Of a stretch of DNA of 64,000 bases, positions 35,270-45,950 are shown one piece after another (position 1 is the first letter of the stretch; each line of letters starts with the position of its first letter). Source of the DNA: Candidatus Magnetocorallium paracelense (lineage in GTDB: Bacteria; Nitrospirota; Thermodesulfovibrionia; Thermodesulfovibrionales; Magnetobacteriaceae). The stretch is from assembly GCA_029001845.1 (NCBI GenBank), contig JAREWP010000090.1:124001-188000 (forward strand), in the 5' to 3' direction. The position numbers were made by a program, and so were the translations under genes. The notes below the pieces were generated by a model. The model was given only the letters and a program-made list of their open reading frames with translations, made no database searches and was not told the origin of the DNA.

Positions 35270-37003
35270 TTAGAAATTAAAAACCTGATCCAATTCTTCG
35301 TCAGGGACGTCAAATACAGTGTTATGAGGTGCTATAGGTACTTTATTAAAGAAACCGGGAAGCCTGTCTTTTTGTTTTGTAAATCCCGCTCTATTATTAA
35401 AATCCCGTTCGGTTTTCAGTACTTCCTTACCCATGGCAACTACATCGTCGGCAGTCATGTTAATGCCGTAAAAACCGTTCAGCATTTCATAGATAGCAGC
35501 AAAACACTCGGGCTTATCAAGGGCGGCAAAAGCGACAAAGAGGCAGAGACCGGTGCTGTCCAAAGCGGCAGTGGCTATCTGAAGATTTCTTGATACCTCT
35601 ACCTGCCCTTCTTTTGACAGGGGGTCGGCTTTACCGCCTATATTCAATACATTTGTAGCTACCGAATATCCGGCCGTGTGGTCGGCCCCCATTGGAGAGG
35701 TTGCATATGTCACTCCTATGCCCTTGATCGATCTGGGATCGTAGGCAGGCAGAGCCTGGCCTTTTACAACAGGAACTTTTTCGACACCGAATACCTGACC
35801 TGTAATCAGAGCTCCGCTGCCGATGATTCTGCCAAGAGGGGTTCCGTTTTTCACCTCTTCAAGAAGTTTCAACGCACCCTTAGAGTCTCCAAAGGAGCAA
35901 ATACCAGCGTCCATGGCGACTGCTATTGCCGCGCCCATCTCTATTGTATCGAGACCAATATCGTCGCACTCTCTGTCGAGTCTTGTAATATCGTCTAGAT
36001 CATCAATGCCGCAGTTGGGGCCAAAGGCCCATACGGTTTCATATTCAGCTCTTTTAGAGAGGTATTTTCCCTCTTTGTCATTGTAAATACCGGAGCACTT
36101 AATAACGCAACCTCTGTGACAGCCGTGAGAGATTATTCCTCCTCTTTCCTTCATCAGATCGGTTTGCTTCTCTCCGGAAATATTCTTTGTACCTTCAAAC
36201 TGTCCTGTAGTGAAGTTTCTCGTTGGAAATCCTCCGGCTTCGTTAATTATATTGGAGAGAATGTTTGTGCCGTATGTAGGCAGGCCTTCGCTTGTAACGG
36301 GATGTTCGGAAAGAGCTTTGGCGAATTTTCTGCAAGCTGTGGTAAAGGCCTCTTTATCGGCAGGTTTTCTCATGTCGGTATTTGCGTCATTGCATACGAC
36401 TGCCTTTATTCCTTTTGAACCGAGAACGGCGCCTACGCCGCCCCTGCCTGCATGTCTTGTCGGTCTCATTTCCGGATCCGTTACAGCAACGCTTGCGCCG
36501 GTCAGAAGACGCTCGCCTGCGCTTCCGATTGTCATAAAGGCTGTATTCTTTTCTCCGTGTTCTTTTTTAAGGTTTTCTACAAGCTCGTAGTTATTCATAT
36601 TTTTAAAAGGATCAGCAGGTTCGAGCCTGAAATCGTCTTTTTTAAGTATCAGTGTAAATAATTTGTCCTTTTCAGGTTTTCCTTCTATAACGACTGCCGA
36701 TATTCCAAGCCTTGCCATAATCTGAGCTAACTGTCCGCCTGCATTGGATTCCTTTATTCCGCCGGTTAGGGGACTCTTGCATCCTACGGACAGCCTGCCT
36801 GAAATCGGAGCCGTTGAACCGCTTAACGCTCCCGGAGCAATGACAAACTTGTTTTCCTCTCCCAGAGCATGTGCAAGAGGGGGCACTTCCTCTCCGATGA
36901 TAGCCGATGTAAGCGCTCTGCCGCCAAAGTAAGTCCATTTTTCAGGTAACTCTTCGGACTTTACAGATCCGTTACTCATGTTTACCCTTACAATATTACC
37001 CAT
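35270..37003 (-). CDS. aor: Aldehyde:ferredoxin oxidoreductase (tungsten enzyme)
   Basis: A 577-residue AOR-family protein. The N-terminal domain begins MGNIVRVNMSNGSV with GGRALTS and GRLSVGCKSPLTGG, and binds bis-pterin tungsten cofactor. The [4Fe-4S] ligands are Cys residues in CHRGCVIKC, plus a later Cys in DSTGLCLF. It oxidises aldehydes to carboxylic acids with ferredoxin as electron acceptor, or the reverse. The slightly short length (about 577 compared with 600 or more) reflects small loops. The gene after it is the likely maturation radical SAM protein. Upstream lies an inverted repeat with TTGAT/ATCAA halves. Confidence 0.88.
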   Translation of the reverse strand: MGNIVRVNMSNGSVKSEELPEKWTYFGGRALTSAIIGEEVPPLAHALGEENKFVIAPGALSGSTAPISGRLSVGCKSPLTGGIKESNAGGQLAQIMARLGISAVVIEGKPEKDKLFTLILKKDDFRLEPADPFKNMNNYELVENLKKEHGEKNTAFMTIGSAGERLLTGASVAVTDPEMRPTRHAGRGGVGAVLGSKGIKAVVCNDANTDMRKPADKEAFTTACRKFAKALSEHPVTSEGLPTYGTNILSNIINEAGGFPTRNFTTGQFEGTKNISGEKQTDLMKERGGIISHGCHRGCVIKCSGIYNDKEGKYLSKRAEYETVWAFGPNCGIDDLDDITRLDRECDDIGLDTIEMGAAIAVAMDAGICSFGDSKGALKLLEEVKNGTPLGRIIGSGALITGQVFGVEKVPVVKGQALPAYDPRSIKGIGVTYATSPMGADHTAGYSVATNVLNIGGKADPLSKEGQVEVSRNLQIATAALDSTGLCLFVAFAALDKPECFAAIYEMLNGFYGINMTADDVVAMGKEVLKTERDFNNRAGFTKQKDRLPGFFNKVPIAPHNTVFDVPDEELDQVFNF

Positions 37004-37078
37004 AATTTTGTCCTCCCCTTTAAATTTGTATGTGATGACTTTAGACAGAAGGTTTGAAGGCTTTCAGTAGAAAAATAT

Positions 37079-37098
37079 ATTGATAACGCAATATCAAT
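37079..37098. promoter_or_regulatory. Inverted repeat upstream of AOR and HDOD genes
   Basis: The halves ATTGATA (37079-37085) and TATCAAT (37092-37098) are perfect inverted repeats with a six-base spacer. The TTGAT/ATCAA cores look like FNR/CRP-type half-sites but are eight bases apart, not the usual four. They sit in the divergent region between AOR and the HDOD gene. Confidence 0.35.
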
Positions 37099-37148
37099 AC
37101 CATTAAATACAATTTTATACTTTACGGTTATGTAAAATCAAGGGTGGA

Positions 37149-37162
37149 TAAACTATAGTTTA
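37149..37162. promoter_or_regulatory. Perfect 14-base palindrome in the divergent promoter
   Basis: TAAACTATAGTTTA is a self-complementary 14-mer 44 bases upstream of the HDOD-GAF start. It could be an operator, but the AT-rich setting makes chance plausible. Confidence 0.3.
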
Positions 37163-37205
37163 CAAATCCGACTGACTCGTTGTACTCTTAATAAGGGCTT
37201 GGTAA

Positions 37206-38789
37206 ATGAAAGATAACATTCGTAATACAGTTGCTTTATTACAGCAGAGGTTTCGTGAAAACGGCGATTTCCCGATGTTTTCTCATACGATGCAGTTAAT
37301 TAGTAAACAGACATCATCGGGAAGTGATGCTACGATTACGGATCTGACAAATACGATACTTAACGATTACGCTCTGTCAAATAAGATTCTCAAGCTTATA
37401 AATTCAGTGTTTTACAGCCAGTTTCAGCTTGGAGAGAAAATAAGCACTATTTCACGTGCAGTTTTTATCCTCGGATTCGAACAGATAAGAAATATCGCTT
37501 TGTCTATGAAACTTTTCGACCATTTGCTTAATCAAAAAGCATCGCCCGATGTTAAGGACAATATCCTAATGTCCTTTATGAGCGGCATTATTGCCAGAAA
37601 TATGGCAGGTAAGGTCGATATAAGCGATACAGAGGATGTCTTCATATGCGCCATGTTTTATAATCTCGGTAAATTGCTGGCTGTCTTTTATCTTCCCGAG
37701 GAAGCGAAAAAAATAAAATATATTTCCATGAAAAAAGGAATAAACGAAGAGATTGTCGCACAAAAAATACTTGGTATCTCTTATACAAGACTGGGAATAA
37801 GCATAGCAAAGGGATGGCAGTTTCCTGACAGAATAGTTAACAGCATGATAAAACTTCCAACTGCTAAAGTAGAGACTCCCGACACCGTTGATATGCAGTT
37901 TCGTGTTTTAACTTCCTTTTCGAATGAGCTCAGTAGTATGGTCAATAATATGGAGGGGTCTCCGGACAGGCAAAGAGAGGAGTTAAACAGTCTGATACAG
38001 AGATTCGACAACTGTTTCATTATTGATGAAGAAGAGCTGATAGAGTTGGTGAACTCCTCTGTCCGTGAAATGGATGAGTATTCCAACCTCTATAAGATCG
38101 ATCTGAGGCATAGTACATTCGTTCATAAAATGAGCAGAGTGTCAAAGGGTGAGCAGATCGACGATATTGCAGAAGCCGAAACCGTTATGCCCGCTTCGGG
38201 CAGCGATTTGGATTTATTGTGCAATCAGGGAATAGATATAACAGCCGCGCAGGGTATTAGCGAGTTAGACGAAAAGCCGGAGAATATTCTCACTGTGGGA
38301 ATTCAGGATGTCACGAATTCTCTTCTGGGCAATTATTCGATAAACGATATATTACGTATGATTTTAGAGATAATGTATCGCGGTCTTAACTCTACAAGGG
38401 CTCTGATCTGTATAAGAAATACACAGGCGCCGGTTATGGAGGGCAGATTCGGTTTCGGGGCTGATATAGATTTTATTATTAAAATATTCCGCTTTAAAAT
38501 TGAGAACTCAAGGGATATTTTTAATATTGCTTTACGCAAAGAGTCTGAAGTTTATGTCAAGGATGTAAAGCTGCCCCATATAAAACCCCATATACCGAAA
38601 TGGTATCTTGAGTCCATAAGAGCCGAAACACTGCTGATTCTTCCATTAATTGTTAATAATACGCCTCTGGGCATTATTTATGCCGATAATTACAAGGCCG
38701 GTTGTTTAAATGTCGAGCCACAGCAATTGACGCTGCTGAAAACTTTGAGGAATCAGGCTGTTATGGCTGTTAAGCAAAAAATGCTCTGA
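37206..38789 (+). CDS. HDOD-GAF signalling protein
   Basis: A 527-residue protein. The N-terminal HDOD domain (about 10-215) has LIKLINSVFYS-like NKILKLINSVFYSQF and an IARNMAG / FICAMFYNLGKLLA stretch. A linker of mixed charge leads to a C-terminal GAF domain (about 375-525: ILRMILEIMYRGLNSTRALIC, then LLILPLIVNNTPLGIIYADN). HDOD proteins are non-catalytic relatives of HD phosphohydrolases used in signalling and cell-cycle control. No classic HD pair is evident. Weak AGGG-type ribosome site. It is monocistronic. Confidence 0.75.
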   Translation: MKDNIRNTVALLQQRFRENGDFPMFSHTMQLISKQTSSGSDATITDLTNTILNDYALSNKILKLINSVFYSQFQLGEKISTISRAVFILGFEQIRNIALSMKLFDHLLNQKASPDVKDNILMSFMSGIIARNMAGKVDISDTEDVFICAMFYNLGKLLAVFYLPEEAKKIKYISMKKGINEEIVAQKILGISYTRLGISIAKGWQFPDRIVNSMIKLPTAKVETPDTVDMQFRVLTSFSNELSSMVNNMEGSPDRQREELNSLIQRFDNCFIIDEEELIELVNSSVREMDEYSNLYKIDLRHSTFVHKMSRVSKGEQIDDIAEAETVMPASGSDLDLLCNQGIDITAAQGISELDEKPENILTVGIQDVTNSLLGNYSINDILRMILEIMYRGLNSTRALICIRNTQAPVMEGRFGFGADIDFIIKIFRFKIENSRDIFNIALRKESEVYVKDVKLPHIKPHIPKWYLESIRAETLLILPLIVNNTPLGIIYADNYKAGCLNVEPQQLTLLKTLRNQAVMAVKQKML

Positions 38790-38854
38790 TTTCATTATGA
38801 TTAAGATATAAAAGGCTCTTTACGGAATGCTCTCGAATTTGTTATCTTCGACAT

Positions 38855-39379
38855 ATGAATACAGATGAACAAAAGGGGCTTTTAGAGGCTATGTTTTTTA
38901 TCTCCGGCGATGTGTTGAGTCTTTCGGATATGAAAAAAATTATTGAGCTTCCCGATGGAGAGATCAGACGCCTTGTAGAGTCTTTGATCGTCGACTATAG
39001 AGAGAGGCAGGGCGGTATGATGATCGTTGAGATCGCTAACGGTTTTCAGATGGTGTCTAATCCGATTTATGCAAAATGGTTAAAGGAGATGCGGAAAAGG
39101 ACGACGGAAAACAAGCTCTCAATGGCCGCTGTAGAGACTCTTTCAATTATTGCTTATAAACAACCGATTATAAAGGCCGAGATAGAGCATATCCGCGGTA
39201 TAGGTTCCGACGGAACATTAAAAACTCTCCTCGATAAAAGACTGGTAAAGATTACAGGAAGAAAAGAAGGCCCCGGCAAACCGTTGCTTTACGGTACAAC
39301 AAAGACTTTTCTGCAATACTTTGGTCTAAAGGACCTCTCCGAGCTGCCAACTTTAAAGGAATTCACCAAAGAGGAGTGA
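38855..39379 (+). CDS. scpB: Segregation and condensation protein B
   Basis: A 174-residue ScpB: two winged-helix domains, with LLEAMFFISGDVLSLSDM at the start, the conserved GFQMVSNP and LSMAAVETLSIIAYKQPIIKAEIEHIRG (first part), and GRKEGPGKPLLYGTT. It works with ScpA and SMC in chromosome condensation. ScpA is not next to it, unlike the common scpA-scpB pair. Confidence 0.92.
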   Translation: MNTDEQKGLLEAMFFISGDVLSLSDMKKIIELPDGEIRRLVESLIVDYRERQGGMMIVEIANGFQMVSNPIYAKWLKEMRKRTTENKLSMAAVETLSIIAYKQPIIKAEIEHIRGIGSDGTLKTLLDKRLVKITGRKEGPGKPLLYGTTKTFLQYFGLKDLSELPTLKEFTKEE

Positions 39380-39428
39380 TTTTCAAGAAGAGCTGATATT
39401 TATCCCGAAAATAAACTGATGCGTACCG

Positions 39429-39514
39429 GAAGGAGCAGCAATGTCCTGCTGAAACAAGCTGAAACTCGCAGACTCAAACACCACCTTGTTTCATCAGGAC
39501 ATCACTGCTCCTTC
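39429..39514. repeat. 30-base-arm hairpin
   Basis: Arms 39429-39458 and 39485-39514 are inverted repeats with three mismatches (beginning GAAGGAGCAG) and a 26-base loop. It could terminate scpB transcription or be a small element. A C/T-rich CTTCTTAACC follows. Confidence 0.5.
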
Positions 39515-39521
39515 TTAACCA

Positions 39522-39676
39522 TTTTCATGCTTTGTGGTACCCGGAGGGCCATGGATGTTTATTCCGAAAATAAAAATGTAGGGGCAGACCTGCGTGTCTG
39601 CCCCGGCAGTGGCTAATGAACAAACACACCGTAGTAACGGCACGCGGCCGAGGCGAACACACAGGTTCGCCCCTAC
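39522..39676. repeat. GTAGGGGC hairpins and TTTTCATGCTTTG repeats
   Basis: A TTTTCATGCTTTGTGG unit starts at 39522 and is repeated at 39692-39737 and near 42717-42760. Between them lie a perfect hairpin GGGGCAGAC (39581-39589) / GTCTGCCCC (39596-39604) and an inverted GTAGGGGC-type repeat at 39652-39676. The open frames crossing 39419-39933 are not genes. Confidence 0.6.
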
Positions 39677-39834
39677 GAGCTATCATGAATATTTTTCATG
39701 CTTTGCGGCGGTGCGGAGGGCCATAGACGTTTGCATTGAAATTGTATTATCTCGCCAATTTCCGCAGATCGGAGGTTCTTTACCGAGATTACATCACAAT
39801 GCTACAACCATCGCCTCTTCTGTACGATCAGGGT

Positions 39835-40386
39835 TTAGGCGGTGCTTTTTTTGGTTGTTTTCTTCTTAACAGGTTTCGCCGCACCGGCAGGCTTCGGCTT
39901 TTTTGCTTTAGATGCGGTTGTTTTTTCTTTTGATGAGGCTTTTACGGTTGTCTTAGGTTCTTTGGTTAATTCTGTGGCGGGCATGGTTTTGTAGAACTCC
40001 TTTGCAGATTCCAGCACTTCGCCGATATACTCCCTTGTCTCCTCTGTTAAAGATATCCCTTTTTGTTGTAATTCGGTGATAAAATCTTCCCAACCGGTAT
40101 GGTCCCATATTCCTTTGGTCTTCTTTATAAAATCGGCTGTAAGCGAAGATAAGCTTGCCATGGTTTCGGATATTGCGGCATTAGAATCTTCCATTGTCTG
40201 AGTCTGATAGATTTTTTTCATTGCTTCCAGCATTCCGCCTATATAACTCTGCATCTCTTCGGAAAGTTGAACGCCTTTTTTCTGTGCATCGGAGATGAAG
40301 TTCAGCCAAGCGTTGTGATCCCACATTCCCTGTTGTTTCTCAACAAAATTGGCTGCGTTTTTGATAAGTTCGTCTAAGGTTATCAT
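39835..40386 (-). CDS. Two-repeat helical protein with histone-H1-like tail (183 aa)
   Basis: Residues about 10-60 and 80-132 are two related motifs: ANFVEKQQGMWDHNAWLNFI and ADFIKKTKGIWDHTGWEDFI, each continuing QKKGVQL..E...YIG.VLE..K..Y. The C-terminal 45 residues are rich in Lys, Ala, Thr and Pro (KAKKPKPAGAAKPVKKKTTK), like histone H1 or AlgP-type DNA-binding tails. There is no signal peptide. It may coat or compact DNA. A good GGAGG ribosome site (CCTCC in the plus strand) precedes the start. I know no named family. Confidence 0.65.
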   Translation of the reverse strand: MITLDELIKNAANFVEKQQGMWDHNAWLNFISDAQKKGVQLSEEMQSYIGGMLEAMKKIYQTQTMEDSNAAISETMASLSSLTADFIKKTKGIWDHTGWEDFITELQQKGISLTEETREYIGEVLESAKEFYKTMPATELTKEPKTTVKASSKEKTTASKAKKPKPAGAAKPVKKKTTKKSTA

Positions 40387-40505
40387 GTCCTGGTCCTCCT
40401 ATTAAATGCTTTTTGGATTTTATGCATAGATGATAACAAATTAATTGTTGATTCTTCAATCTTCAAAATCATTTTATTGCTGCTTGACCGGTATCATATA
40501 AATAG

Positions 40506-42716
<2,211 letters not shown>

Positions 42717-42720
<4 letters not shown>

Positions 42721-42760
42721 TTATGCTTTGTGGCGGCCCGGAGAGTCATGGGTGTTTAAT
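42717..42760. repeat. TTTTATGCTTTG repeat, third copy
   Basis: It is similar to units at 39522-39562 and 39692-39737 (ATGCTTTGTGGCGGCCCGG, then AGAGTCATGGGTGTTTAA). It abuts the ATPase gene fragment. Confidence 0.45.
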
Positions 42761-42860
42761 ACTTGGAGGAATCGTCGGCGCTGTGTTAAAGTACCCCTTT
42801 TTTGTAATACTGAGCTGTTTTAGATAGCGCCGCCATCGTGTTCGGGCTTTTCAATGTATT

Positions 42861-43676
42861 GTGATGGAATCGGATTATTATTTTATTATTAATAAAAAGG
42901 GAGAAAAGACAGCTTGTTTAAAAACCGGCAGAGGAGACAGGAAGTTATTGTTTTTGCATGGTAATTTGGCCTCTTCTGTGTGGTGGAGGAGGTGTTTTCC
43001 CTTTATTAAAGCGGGTTACGAGGTTTACGCCCCGGATTTGCCCGGCTGTGGGAAAACCCCTGAAACAGGGAAAAGACACAGTTATGAGTATCTGAGCGAT
43101 TTTGTTCATGACTTTGTGACTGCATTGGAGCTCAGGCGTTTTTATCTTGTCGGTCATTCCATGGGCGGAGGGATTGCACAGCTATTTGCAGTTTTATATC
43201 CTTATATGGTAGAAAAACTGGTGCTTGTGGATTCGGTATCGATGAGCGGTTTTTCTCTTTTATATGATCTCGGGCAGGAGAAGCTTAGAGCGTTGATGCA
43301 TGAAAGGGAAAAACTTGAGAGGGCACTAAAGGCGGTAACGCCCTTTCTCGATGACGACGAGTTTTTTTCGACTATTTTGGAAGATGCAACATCGGCCTCG
43401 GAACAGGTGTTTATGGAGCATCCTCTTGTTATGAAGAGTGCGAATTGGCGGGGACTGGCAGAGCGAATAGATTGTCCTGTTTTGTTTTTACAGGGAGCGG
43501 AAGATAATTTTATACCTCCTGAGAGTACCCTGAAAACGGTAGAAGCGATAAATGAGTGTGAAATGGTTTTTTTGAAAAACTGCGGACACTCGCCAATGGT
43601 TGAAATACCTGAGAGATTTTGTAATGTGTTGTTTGATTTTATAGAAAATCGAGGAGTCTTTAATGAGTATTCTTAG
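42861..43676 (+). CDS. Alpha/beta-hydrolase
   Basis: A 271-residue hydrolase with the nucleophile elbow GHSMGGG (Ser about 100), an oxyanion LLFLHGNLAS, and a C-terminal acid/His pair (GAEDNFIPPEST; GHSPMVEIPERF). Substrate is unknown; related enzymes include esterases and acyl hydrolases. The frame begins GTG ATG (42861/42864). It overlaps trpC by 14 bases, so the two are coupled. Confidence 0.85.
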   Translation: MMESDYYFIINKKGEKTACLKTGRGDRKLLFLHGNLASSVWWRRCFPFIKAGYEVYAPDLPGCGKTPETGKRHSYEYLSDFVHDFVTALELRRFYLVGHSMGGGIAQLFAVLYPYMVEKLVLVDSVSMSGFSLLYDLGQEKLRALMHEREKLERALKAVTPFLDDDEFFSTILEDATSASEQVFMEHPLVMKSANWRGLAERIDCPVLFLQGAEDNFIPPESTLKTVEAINECEMVFLKNCGHSPMVEIPERFCNVLFDFIENRGVFNEYS

Positions 43677-44454
43677 AGAGATTATTGAGAGGAAGAAAGA
43701 GAGGTTAAGTTCCCTGAAGCGTCAGGAACCTTTAATTTCCATGAGGAAGCGTGCAGAGGAAGCTGAAAGAGAGAGGGATTTCGCTGCCGCCGTGCGGCGA
43801 GGCGATGGTGATTCTATACGGTTAATTGCCGAAGTAAAGAAGGCTTCTCCTTCAAAGGGCTTGATAAGAAAGACCTTTAACCTTAAAGAGATAGCAGAGG
43901 CTTACCGAAAAAAGGGAGTTAACGCCATATCTGTGCTTACTGAAGAGGACTATTTTTCCGGCAGTCCTGATTATATCGGGGGTGTAAAAAAGATTGCTTC
44001 ATGTCCTGTATTGAGAAAGGATTTTATTTTCGATGAGTATCAGGTTTACGAGGCAAAGGTGATTCATGCCGACGCTCTTTTGCTCATTGCCGCGGCATTA
44101 AGCAGGAGTCAGGCAGAGGAGTTACTTTCCATATCGAGAGAGACGGGTCTTGACGTGCTTTTTGAAGTACACAATCTAAAGGAACTCGATACAGCGATGT
44201 ATCTCGATTGCAATATTATAGGAATAAATAATCGTAACTTAAAATCGCTTGAAGTAAATATCTCCACTACCCTCGATATGATTAAAGATATTCCTCCAGG
44301 GAAAATAGTTGTCAGTGAGAGTGGCATGAATTCCTGTGATGATGTCGGACTTGTCGAAAAGGCAGGCGCCCATGCCGTACTTATAGGTACATCGATTATG
44401 AAGTCCGATAATATGGAAGAAAAAATCGATTTGTTAATGAAAAAAGGACGCTGA
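43663..44454 (+). CDS. trpC: Indole-3-glycerol phosphate synthase
   Basis: A 263-residue TIM-barrel enzyme of tryptophan synthesis: IRLIAEVKKASPSKGLI, SVLTEEDYFSGSPDYI, CPVLRKDFIFDEYQVYEA, IGINNRNLKSLEVNISTTL and SESGMNSCDDV. Key residues (EVKKASPSKG, LRKDF, E..N.R) are intact. It closes the indole ring from carboxyphenylamino-deoxyribulose phosphate. It is away from other trp genes. Confidence 0.95.
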   Translation: MSILREIIERKKERLSSLKRQEPLISMRKRAEEAERERDFAAAVRRGDGDSIRLIAEVKKASPSKGLIRKTFNLKEIAEAYRKKGVNAISVLTEEDYFSGSPDYIGGVKKIASCPVLRKDFIFDEYQVYEAKVIHADALLLIAAALSRSQAEELLSISRETGLDVLFEVHNLKELDTAMYLDCNIIGINNRNLKSLEVNISTTLDMIKDIPPGKIVVSESGMNSCDDVGLVEKAGAHAVLIGTSIMKSDNMEEKIDLLMKKGR

Positions 44455-44507
44455 TTTGCATTTTCTCTCTTTTTATGCTAATTTTTAAAGCCCACGGTAT
44501 TCATTTT

Positions 44508-44528
44508 CCCCTCCCCCGGCGGGAGGGG
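44508..44528. terminator. GC-rich hairpin after trpC
   Basis: CCCCTCCC and GGGAGGGG (44508-44515, 44521-44528) form a perfect stem with a five-base loop, 54 bases after trpC. No T tail follows, so terminator function is uncertain. Confidence 0.4.
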
Positions 44529-44553
44529 GCAGGGGCCTGATAAATATATTTTC

Positions 44554-44700
44554 GTAACTACTTAGGTGTTTAGGCTGAAGACTGAAGCAAAAAATGAATA
44601 TTTTCGGCTCCCCGGCCAATTATAAGGCGTCATATTTTGCCAAGACTTGTGTTTTAACCTGATAGTCTTCAGCCTTCAGTCTATCTGCCGGAGTCGTTAC
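44554..44700. repeat. GTAAC/CTGAAG dispersed repeat, copy E
   Basis: A 147-base element. Its ends GTAACTACTTAGGTGTTTAG and CGTTAC are related as inverted repeats, and internal GGCTGAAGACTGAAG and CTTCAGCCTTCAGTC are complementary. It matches copies B and F. It lies just before the argG leader. Confidence 0.65.
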
Positions 44701-44762
44701 ATATCTTTTATTGAAATGTGACAGGACAGAAGTCGTGGCAGTGTTAAATATAAGGAGTCGTT

Positions 44763-45950
44763 ATGAAAAAGATTGTTCTTGCCTATTCCGGCGGACTGGA
44801 CACGTCGGTAGCCATAAAATGGCTTAAAGACACTTATAAGGCGGAAATAATCGCCTTTTGCGCAGATCTGGGACAGGAAGAGGATGTCGCTGCAGCCGAG
44901 GAGAAGGCGTTAAAGAGCGGGGCCTCAAAGGTGTATATCGAGGATTTGAGAGAGGAGTTCGTTCAGGATTATGTGTTTCCCATGTTACGGTCCAATGCCG
45001 TTTATGAGGGGTCTTATCTTCTCGGCACCTCCATAGCGAGACCTTTGATTTCCAAAAAACAGATAGAGATTGCAATAAAAGAAAATGCAGACGCCGTCTC
45101 TCACGGGGCAACGGGAAAGGGCAACGACCAGGTACGATTCGAGCTTGGTTATTACGCCCTTAAGCCCGATATTAAAATTGTTGCTCCCTGGAGGGAATGG
45201 CCGTTTAATTCTCGAAATGCTTTGTTAGAGTACGCCGCGAATAACGGTATCGAAGTACCTGTCACAAAGGAAAAGCCCTACAGTACGGACAGAAACGCTT
45301 TTCATATAAGCTATGAAGGCGGAATCCTCGAAGATCCCTGGGCCGCGCCTCCGGACGATATGTACACAATGCTTGTATCGCCTGAAAAAGCACAGGATGA
45401 ACCGGAGTATATCGAGATACATTATGAATCGGGCGATCCCGTTAAAATTGACGATAAAGCACTCTCGCCCTTTGATATACTTTCCAGGCTAAATGCTATT
45501 GCCGGCAGAAACGGTGTGGGAAGGATCGATATTGTGGAAAACAGATATGTCGGAATGAAATCGAGAGGCGTATATGAAACTCCGGGAGGAACGGTTCTCC
45601 ACGCCGCGCACAGGGCCGTTGAATCGCTGACTCTTGACAGAGAAGTGCTCCACTTACGTGACTCGTTGTCAAATCGCTATGCCGAAATGATTTATAACGG
45701 TTACTGGTTTTCACCTGAGAGAAAGGCGCTGCAGAGTTTTATAGACGAGACTCAGAGGAATGTGACAGGTGTCGCCAGATTAAAACTTTACAAAGGAACC
45801 TGTCAGGTGACAGGTCGGAAGTCTCCTTTATCGTTGTACAATGCTGACCTTGCCACATTCGAAGAAGATGAAGTCTACGATCATAGAGACGCCGAAGGTT
45901 TTATCAGGCTTAATGCCTTGAGATTGAAAAGCGGAGGAATGAGCTCATAA
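44763..45950 (+). CDS. argG: Argininosuccinate synthase
   Basis: A 395-residue ASS: PP-loop [15 protein letters not shown] at residues 6-20, the [21 protein letters not shown] stretch (shown here in part: [14 protein letters not shown]), [15 protein letters not shown] and [19 protein letters not shown]. It makes argininosuccinate from citrulline and aspartate in arginine synthesis. An AAGGAGTC site precedes the ATG. Its stop overlaps the proposed dprA start. Confidence 0.95.
   Translation: MKKIVLAYSGGLDTSVAIKWLKDTYKAEIIAFCADLGQEEDVAAAEEKALKSGASKVYIEDLREEFVQDYVFPMLRSNAVYEGSYLLGTSIARPLISKKQIEIAIKENADAVSHGATGKGNDQVRFELGYYALKPDIKIVAPWREWPFNSRNALLEYAANNGIEVPVTKEKPYSTDRNAFHISYEGGILEDPWAAPPDDMYTMLVSPEKAQDEPEYIEIHYESGDPVKIDDKALSPFDILSRLNAIAGRNGVGRIDIVENRYVGMKSRGVYETPGGTVLHAAHRAVESLTLDREVLHLRDSLSNRYAEMIYNGYWFSPERKALQSFIDETQRNVTGVARLKLYKGTCQVTGRKSPLSLYNADLATFEEDEVYDHRDAEGFIRLNALRLKSGGMSS

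Noticed and set aside
39419-39933. Three short overlapping plus-strand frames
   Set aside because: They run through hairpins and dispersed repeats and across the 3' end of the gene at 39835; no ribosome site or family.
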